NCBI GenBank assembly: GCA_946478645.1 | Contig: CAMLCW010000144.1 | Coordinates: 1-11,833, forward strand | Reading direction: 5' to 3' | Source: an uncultured Variovorax sp. | Lineage (GTDB): Bacteria; Pseudomonadota; Gammaproteobacteria; Burkholderiales; Burkholderiaceae | DNA: 11,833 nt | Shown: positions 6,980-11,833 of the stretch, piece by piece | Position numbering within the stretch: the first letter of the stretch is position 1 | Layout of the letters: each line of letters opens with the position of its first letter | Program-made: the position numbers and the translations under genes | Notes under the pieces: model-generated | Seen by the model: the letters and a program-made list of their open reading frames with translations, nothing else | The model's database searches: none | What the model was told of the DNA's origin: nothing

Positions 6980-9900
6980 ATGACGATCCGATGGATTGCC
7001 CAGCGCGTGGGGCCGTGCGGCGGCCTGGCCCTCGTGGCGTTCGGTGCCCACGCCGCACCCCATGCGCTGGCCCAGGCGCCGCACAATGCCGCCTTCAAGG
7101 AGCCGCCGCCCAATGTGATCGTGTCGGTCGACAACTCCGAGAGCATGGGATCGACCGCAGAGGGAGGCGGCACGCAGACGCGGCTGGAGGCCTTGAAAAG
7201 CGCGCTCAAGGAGAACTTCTCCGCGCGCAAGGTTCCCGACGGGAGCATTCGCCTGGCTTGGCAGGCGATGAACAAGAGCCACAAAGATATCGACCCGAGA
7301 GGCTGCGTCGGATTCGACGGCGACGCCTCGTTTGGCAGCTATCGGGCCAGTGGATGCAACTTCGGTGGCGTGGCCAACGCCAACCTGATTCACCCCATCG
7401 ACGCGAGGCATCGCAAGAACTTCTTCGACTGGATCGGATGGCTGGCGGCGAAAGGCGGAACGGGCTCGCACGCGATGATGACGCGCGCCGGCGAGTACAT
7501 GAAGGCCGAAGGTGCGCTGAGCCCCTATTCCGACGACCCCGGAGCGCCGAACGCCACCCGCTCGAGTTGCCGCAGGTCGTTCCACATCTTCATGACGGAT
7601 GGCGAATACACCATGTTCGGATTCCATTCGAACCCCGCCCGCCTCGCGATGCCGGCCGTGGGCAATGCGGACGGAACGCCCCGGGTGCTGCCCGACGGCG
7701 TGAACTACGTGCCGCGCGCGCCCTACAAGGACAAGGTCGGCGCACTCAACAACCCGGCGGACTGGATCGATCTCGGGGGCGGGCGCTGGAAGCCGCTCGC
7801 CGCGTACCGGCCCACGCTGGCCGACCTGGCGTTCCATTATTGGGCGACCGATCTGCAGCCCAACCTGGCGAACGATCTCGTGGTGCCGGCATCGATCGCC
7901 GGCGAGGGGGGCGCGGCTGCTCCCGCGGCCTACTGGGAACCCCGGAACAACCCGGCCCGCTGGCAGCACCTGACGACGCATGCGATCGGCTTCGGTTCTG
8001 CCGCGTCGTGGACGCGGCCGCCGACCTTTTCGCCGGACGGTGCGCAGCCCACCTACAGCGGCGACTATCCCAAGCTGGTCGACGGCAGCATGGAATGGCC
8101 CGATCCGTTCAGCGGCCTCGGCTTGAACGGCTGGGCCGACGGCGGCTACGGCTTTGGCTACCAGTACAGCGTGGACGACGCGCCCGTCGTGCGCATGGAC
8201 CTCTGGCATGTCGCCCTCAACAGCCGCGGCACGTTCACGCCGGCCACGAACGGCACCGCGCTCAGCAATGCGTTCGATACCATCCTGCGGGGCATCCTGC
8301 GCAATCGGACCACCCCCCTGACGTCGATCTCGGCCAACGCGTCGAAGCTCTCGACGGGCAAGGCGGTCTACCTGGCCGGCTATGACACGGCCGACTGGTC
8401 GGGCCGGCTGAGCTCGCGACTGATCGATGAGGCGGGCAAGCCCAGCGAAATACCTCAGTGGTCCGCGCATGAGCTGCTCGATGCACGCATGGCCGAGGAC
8501 GGCGCCTACGACACCGACCGCGGGGTCCTGAGCTTCTTGCGCACCCCGGCCGGCAGCAGCGGTGTGCCATTCCGATGGGCCAGCCTGAGCGAACCCCGGA
8601 AGGCAGCCCTTTCGGCCAGCACCGGCACGGCCGCCGAGCTGCAGGCGCGCGGCGAAGCGGTGCTCGCGTTCCTGCGCGGCGATCGAAGCAACGAGGCCCC
8701 CGCGGGCCTGAAACTGCGCGCGCGCACGCACGTGCTCGGCGACATCGTGGGCTCGAGCGTCTGGTATGCGGGGCAGCCGGCAAGCGGCTTCACGCACGAC
8801 GGCTACGCGGCATTCGCGAAGACCCAGCGCACACCGATGCTCTACGTGGGCGCGAACGACGGCATGCTGCATGGCTTCGATGCCGGCACGGGCCAGGAGA
8901 TGTTCGCCTATGTGCCCGAAGGGCTCTTCGGTACGCCGGCTGCACCGCTTCTCAAGCAGCTCAGCGAAGGCACCTACGGGCACCGGTACTACGTGAACGG
9001 GAGCCCGTTCGTCGCGGACATCGCCATGGCGGAGCCCGCCACGGCAGCGACGGCGGACCGATGGAAGTCGTACCTCGTGGGCACGCTGGGTGCGGGCGGC
9101 AAGGGGTACTTCGTGCTCGATGTCACCAAACCCGAGGAGGTCACCGAAGCCAATGCCGCCAGCAAGGTGGTGTTCGACACGACCGCGCTCGCCGACGATG
9201 ACCTCGGCCACCAGTTCCAGCAGCCCGTGCGCGATTCGTTCTCCGGCCGTGCCCTGCAGATCGCGCCGCTCAACAACGGCCGCAAGGCCCTGATACTGGG
9301 CAACGGCTACAACAGCGTGAGCGAAAGGGCGGCGTTGTGGATCCAGTACCTCGATGGCGACAAGTCCGTGCAGAAGATCTTCGCACCGCCCATGCAGGAA
9401 GAAGGCACCGGCAACGGCCTGTCGGCCCCGCTTCCGCTCGACCGCGACAACGATGGCACGATCGACTTCGTCTACGCCGGTGACCTGCTCGGCAATCTGT
9501 GGCGCTTCGACCTGAGCGGCAGCGACAACACCAAGTGGAAAGCGACGCTCGGTCCGGCGGCGTCGACGTCAGAACTCGATGGCAAGCCCCTGTTCAGCGC
9601 CAAGGACCGGCGGCCGATCACGGCCGCGCCGCTGGTGGCCGATCACCCCTACGGCGGCTACATGGTGATGGTCGGTACCGGCCGGCTCCTTGCCGTCGGC
9701 GACGAGAACATCGCTGCCACGCAATACCTGTACGGCGTATGGGACCGCGCCGACGGCAGCACGGGCACCGCGGCTCTTGCGGACCTGGTCGCGCAGACGG
9801 TCGATGAGGCGACCGTGACGCACGACGGCGTCAAGTACCGCGCGGCATCGAGCAACGACGTGCGCTACGGAGGAACGGATGGCAAGCGAGGCTGGTACCT

Positions 9901-10351
9901 GGCGTTGCCGGTGTCCAAGGAGCGGATCCTCTACGCAGGGATTGCGCTGAACAGCAACGTCGGGCTCTTTTCGAGCACGATACCGGGCAGGGCAAGCGAT
10001 ACGGACACGTGCGCGGTCGGTACGAGCAACGACGGCTGGACCATGGGCATCGACTTTTTCAGTGGCGTCGCCCCCGAGGGAATCGTCTACAACGACCTGG
10101 CCGCGGCTGACAGTTACCTTGGCTTCGACAACGATTCAGGCGGTGATCCTCTCGTGGTCTACGGTGAAGGCGGCAAGAGGCAAATCTGGAGCCCCCATGA
10201 TGGTTCGGGTTCGGGTTCGGGTTCGGGTTCGGGTTCGGGTTCGGGTTCGGGTCCGGGTCCGGGTGCGGGTCCGGGTGCGGGTCCCAATGAAGTCTTGCCT
10301 CCGACTCACGTCGGCCGTTTCGGCTGGCGCAGCCTGATCTCGTCCAACTGA
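6980..10351 (+). CDS. pilY1: Type IV pilus tip-associated adhesin/sensor PilY1
   Basis: A 1123-residue secreted protein. A signal peptide ends near AHAAPHALAQA (about 22-33). A VWA-like region carries the MIDAS motif DNSES at 51-55 and FMTDGEYT at 204-211. From about 575 the PilY1 beta-propeller follows: THVLGDIVGSSVWY at 583-596, PMLYVGANDGMLHGFDAGTG at 619-638, GKGYFVLDVTKPEE at 707-720, ALILGNGYNS at 770-779, and the calcium loop DRDNDGTID at 821-829 followed by FVYAGDLLGNLWRFDL. Pseudomonas PilY1 is similar in size and acts in pilus extension, adhesion and surface sensing. Residues 1075-1102 are a Gly-Ser then Gly-Pro/Ala repeat, followed by a 21-residue tail with GRFGWRSL. The ATG at 6980 is chosen for its GAGGGAAAG ribosome site; TTG 6956 and ATG 6962 are alternatives. 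Confidence 0.93.
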   Translation: MTIRWIAQRVGPCGGLALVAFGAHAAPHALAQAPHNAAFKEPPPNVIVSVDNSESMGSTAEGGGTQTRLEALKSALKENFSARKVPDGSIRLAWQAMNKSHKDIDPRGCVGFDGDASFGSYRASGCNFGGVANANLIHPIDARHRKNFFDWIGWLAAKGGTGSHAMMTRAGEYMKAEGALSPYSDDPGAPNATRSSCRRSFHIFMTDGEYTMFGFHSNPARLAMPAVGNADGTPRVLPDGVNYVPRAPYKDKVGALNNPADWIDLGGGRWKPLAAYRPTLADLAFHYWATDLQPNLANDLVVPASIAGEGGAAAPAAYWEPRNNPARWQHLTTHAIGFGSAASWTRPPTFSPDGAQPTYSGDYPKLVDGSMEWPDPFSGLGLNGWADGGYGFGYQYSVDDAPVVRMDLWHVALNSRGTFTPATNGTALSNAFDTILRGILRNRTTPLTSISANASKLSTGKAVYLAGYDTADWSGRLSSRLIDEAGKPSEIPQWSAHELLDARMAEDGAYDTDRGVLSFLRTPAGSSGVPFRWASLSEPRKAALSASTGTAAELQARGEAVLAFLRGDRSNEAPAGLKLRARTHVLGDIVGSSVWYAGQPASGFTHDGYAAFAKTQRTPMLYVGANDGMLHGFDAGTGQEMFAYVPEGLFGTPAAPLLKQLSEGTYGHRYYVNGSPFVADIAMAEPATAATADRWKSYLVGTLGAGGKGYFVLDVTKPEEVTEANAASKVVFDTTALADDDLGHQFQQPVRDSFSGRALQIAPLNNGRKALILGNGYNSVSERAALWIQYLDGDKSVQKIFAPPMQEEGTGNGLSAPLPLDRDNDGTIDFVYAGDLLGNLWRFDLSGSDNTKWKATLGPAASTSELDGKPLFSAKDRRPITAAPLVADHPYGGYMVMVGTGRLLAVGDENIAATQYLYGVWDRADGSTGTAALADLVAQTVDEATVTHDGVKYRAASSNDVRYGGTDGKRGWYLALPVSKERILYAGIALNSNVGLFSSTIPGRASDTDTCAVGTSNDGWTMGIDFFSGVAPEGIVYNDLAAADSYLGFDNDSGGDPLVVYGEGGKRQIWSPHDGSGSGSGSGSGSGSGSGPGPGAGPGAGPNEVLPPTHVGRFGWRSLISSN
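10202..10285 (+). repeat. In-frame hexanucleotide tandem repeat in the 3' end of pilY1
   Basis: Eight perfect copies of GGTTCG (10202-10249) are followed by six related units (two GGTCCG, GGTGCG, GGTCCG, GGTGCG, GGTCCC), making 14 hexamers. They encode eight Gly-Ser pairs and then Gly-Pro/Gly-Ala pairs. The unit is a multiple of three, so gain or loss of copies would change linker length without a frameshift. Uniform GGT and TCG codons, in a gene that otherwise mixes Gly and Ser codons, point to recent expansion by slippage. Confidence 0.95.
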
Positions 10352-10370
10352 CGGTGGAGCGAACCAATCC

Positions 10371-10832
10371 ATGAATGCCTCACCCACACCCCGGCCTCAA
10401 GGACGTGCTCGCCAAACGGGTTTCACCCTCATCGAACTCATGATCGTCGTGGTGGTGATCGCCGTCCTCGCCGCCATCGCCTACCCGAGCTATGCGCGCT
10501 ACGTGCTGCGCGCCAAGCGCGCCGATGCGAAGCAGCAACTGCTGCAGGCGGCGCAATGGACCGAACGCTACATGACGGCCAATGGGCGCTATCCGCCCGA
10601 CACAGTGGCGCTGCCCTCGGGGCTCGGGCAATCGCCATCGTCCGGTACGGCAAGCTACGAGATCGGCTACGCCGCACGAACCGCCACCACCTACGCGCTC
10701 CAGGCCGTGCCGCAAGGCGCCTCGGCCGGCGACGAATGCGGCACGCTCAGCGTCGATCATCAGGGGGTGAAGCTTGCCGCCGACAGCACCGATGCGTCGA
10801 GCGACATGGTGCAGTCGTGCTGGAACCGCTGA
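10371..10832 (+). CDS. pilE: Type IV pilin, PilE family (minor pilin of the pilY1 operon)
   Basis: A 153-residue prepilin with a 17-residue leader, cleavage site G17|FTLIELMIVV, Glu22 at +5, and the classical helix continuing AVLAAIAYPSYARYVLRAKR to about residue 50. AKQQLLQAAQWTERYMTANG at 53-72 and ASYEIGYAARTATTYALQA at 94-112 match the PilE/ComP-like domain. Cys123 and Cys150 bracket the C-terminal D-region (DECGTLSVDHQGVK...VQSCWNR) and probably form the usual disulfide. It lies 19 bases after pilY1, with GGAG at 10356-10359 as ribosome site. The gene order fimT-V-W-X-Y1-E matches Pseudomonas, where PilE is a minor pilin rather than the major subunit; I infer the same here. A major-pilin role cannot be excluded from sequence alone. 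Confidence 0.9.
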   Translation: MNASPTPRPQGRARQTGFTLIELMIVVVVIAVLAAIAYPSYARYVLRAKRADAKQQLLQAAQWTERYMTANGRYPPDTVALPSGLGQSPSSGTASYEIGYAARTATTYALQAVPQGASAGDECGTLSVDHQGVKLAADSTDASSDMVQSCWNR

Positions 10833-10843
10833 TGCGGCGCCGC

Positions 10844-10874
10844 CGGCCGGGCCGCCCGCGCGGCCAGCCGGCCG
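10844..10874. terminator. All-GC hairpin between convergent pilE and nrdR, possible bidirectional transcription end
   Basis: CGGCCG (10844-10849) pairs with CGGCCG (10869-10874), and inside it GGCCGC (10850-10855) pairs with GCGGCC (10860-10865) around a CCGC loop. Three bases bulge on the right arm. That is twelve GC pairs in the 43-base spacer between two converging stop codons. Neither strand has a T run after the stem, so it is not a textbook intrinsic terminator. It may still pause polymerase or protect 3' ends. Confidence 0.35.
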
Positions 10875-10875
10875 C

Positions 10876-11319
10876 TCAGATGTCCCGCAGCAGCTGCCGG
10901 AACTCGTCCACGTCCTCGAAGCTGCGGTACACCGAGGCAAAGCGCACGTAGGCGACCTTGTCCAGCTTCTTGAGCTCGCGCATCACGAGTTCGCCGACCT
11001 TGGTCGACTCGATTTCCCGCAGGCCGCTTGCGAGCAGCTTCTGCTCGATGCGCAGCAAGGCGTTGTCGATCTGCTCGATGCTGACCGGCCGCTTGCGCAG
11101 CGCGAGCATCATCGAGGCCCGCACCTTGGACGAATCGAAGTCGGCGCGGCTGCCGTCCTTCTTGACGACGACCGGAAAGTTGACGTCCGGCCGCTCGTAG
11201 GTGGTGAAGCGCTTGTCGCAGGCACTGCATTGGCGGCGCCTGCGCACGAAGTCGGCGTCTTCCGACACGCGTGTCTCGACGACCTGCGTTTCGAGATGAC
11301 CGCAAAAAGGGCATTTCAT
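10876..11319 (-). CDS. nrdR: Transcriptional repressor NrdR
   Basis: A 147-residue protein of standard NrdR length. The N-terminal zinc ribbon is MKCPFCGH...[18 protein letters not shown], with Cys3, Cys6, Cys31 and Cys34. The ATP-cone domain spans about 49-139 ([20 protein letters not shown] at 50-69, then [17 protein letters not shown] at 104-120 and [13 protein letters not shown] at 124-136). NrdR senses ATP/dATP through the cone and represses ribonucleotide reductase genes by binding NrdR boxes. No nrd genes or paired NrdR boxes are visible in this window. It follows glyA after 40 bases in the same direction, so it is probably transcribed from the glyA promoter. AGGA about 12 bases before the ATG is a loosely spaced ribosome site. 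Confidence 0.97.
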   Translation of the reverse strand: MKCPFCGHLETQVVETRVSEDADFVRRRRQCSACDKRFTTYERPDVNFPVVVKKDGSRADFDSSKVRASMMLALRKRPVSIEQIDNALLRIEQKLLASGLREIESTKVGELVMRELKKLDKVAYVRFASVYRSFEDVDEFRQLLRDI

Positions 11320-11359
11320 GCGGCCACGTCGTCCTGGCAGGTGCTGCTGATGATGATGC

Positions 11360-11833
11360 TCAGCGGTAGACCGGGAAGCGGCTGGTCAGCGCGTGGACCT
11401 TGGCGCGCACCGCATCGATGTGAGCGGCATCGCGCGGGTTCTCAAGCACGTCGGCCACCAGGTTGGCGGTGAGGCGCGCCTCCTCGTCCTTGAAGCCGCG
11501 CGTGGTCATGGCCGGGGTGCCGATGCGCACGCCGCTCGTCACCATCGGCTTCTCGGGGTCGTTGGGGATCGCGTTCTTGTTGATCGTCATGTGGGCGGCG
11601 CCCAGCACGGCTTCGGCTTCCTTGCCGGTGATGCCCTTGGCGCGCAGGTCGACCAGCATCACGTGGCTTTCGGTGCGTCCGCTCACGATGCGCAGGCCGC
11701 GCGCGGTGAGCGTTTCGGCCACGATGCGCGCGTTGGTGACCACCTGCTGCTGGTAGGCCTTGAACTCGGGCGTCATCGCTTCCTTGAACGCCACCGCCTT
11801 GGCGGCGATCACGTGCATCAGCGGGCCGCCCTG
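11360..11833 (-). CDS. glyA: Serine hydroxymethyltransferase, C-terminal part (runs off right edge)
   Basis: The last 157 codons of GlyA are present; the gene begins beyond the right edge, so an in-frame ATG at 11816-11818 is internal. The fragment opens with [20 protein letters not shown], the conserved segment shortly after the PLP lysine. It continues with [19 protein letters not shown], THxMLVDL-like [19 protein letters not shown], and [16 protein letters not shown], whose Arg binds the substrate carboxylate. The enzyme interconverts serine and glycine with transfer of a one-carbon unit to tetrahydrofolate. It stands directly upstream of nrdR in the same orientation, an order common in betaproteobacteria. 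The PLP-binding lysine is outside the window. Confidence 0.97.
   Translation of the reverse strand, partial: QGGPLMHVIAAKAVAFKEAMTPEFKAYQQQVVTNARIVAETLTARGLRIVSGRTESHVMLVDLRAKGITGKEAEAVLGAAHMTINKNAIPNDPEKPMVTSGVRIGTPAMTTRGFKDEEARLTANLVADVLENPRDAAHIDAVRAKVHALTSRFPVYR

Noticed and set aside
6809..9211. 800-codon open frame antisense to pilX/pilY1
   Set aside because: It is a high-GC shadow frame: composition is Arg/Gly/Ala/His-rich with no recognisable domain, and the sense strand encodes well-supported PilX and PilY1.
10136..10387. Arg-Thr and Asn-Pro dipeptide repeat proteins on the minus strand
   Set aside because: They are only the reverse reading of the GGTTCG array in pilY1.
10833..11359. 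NrdR boxes around nrdR
   Set aside because: No pair of the roughly 16-base NrdR-box palindromes is visible, so autoregulation is not supported here.
1..11833. Mobile element, prophage, defence system or CRISPR
   Set aside because: No transposase, integrase, terminal repeats, target duplications, spacer arrays or defence domains were seen; nearly all sequence is accounted for by conserved core and pilus genes.

Overview
The window is GC-rich chromosomal DNA of a betaproteobacterium, most likely Burkholderiales/Comamonadaceae (Variovorax- or Acidovorax-like). This rests on codon use, on the ribD-ribE-ribBX-ribH-nusB-aminotransferase order, and on the nearby glyA-nrdR pair; no database search was possible. 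Coding density is very high and no gap between genes exceeds about 200 bases. I see no tRNA, rRNA, CRISPR array, insertion sequence, prophage gene or attachment site.

Left block (1-4247, minus strand): a riboflavin operon reading ribD, ribE, ribBX, ribH, nusB and then a PLP-dependent aminotransferase that runs off the left edge. Most junctions are stop/start overlaps (ATGA or GTGA) or very short gaps, so the genes are probably co-transcribed and partly translationally coupled. The ribB-type gene is the RibBX form: an intact DHBP synthase domain joined to a GTP cyclohydrolase II-like domain that has lost its zinc cysteines. A separate functional ribA is therefore expected elsewhere in the genome.

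Centre block (4440-10832, plus strand, divergent from ribD): a type IV pilus minor pilin/tip operon, fimT-pilV-pilW-pilX-pilY1-pilE. It has the same logic as the fimU-pilVWXY1-pilE cluster of Pseudomonas. Four minor (pseudo)pilins are expected to prime pilus assembly and carry the large PilY1 adhesin/sensor at the pilus tip; the operon ends with a PilE-like pilin. PilY1 has a signal peptide, a MIDAS-like DxSxS motif, a beta-propeller region with a DxDxDGxxD calcium loop, and an unusual Gly-Ser/Gly-Pro hexanucleotide repeat close to the C-terminus. The 192-base divergent region holds a possible extended -10 promoter for ribD and a stable hairpin just upstream of fimT.

Right block (10876-11833, minus strand): nrdR, the ATP/dATP-sensing repressor of ribonucleotide reductase genes, preceded by the 3' end of glyA (serine hydroxymethyltransferase). 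pilE and nrdR converge over a 43-base spacer that can fold into a strong all-GC hairpin.

Nothing here looks like a wholly new system. The points most worth a second look are the repeat-bearing PilY1 tail, the degenerate RibBX domain and the hairpin in the fimT leader.
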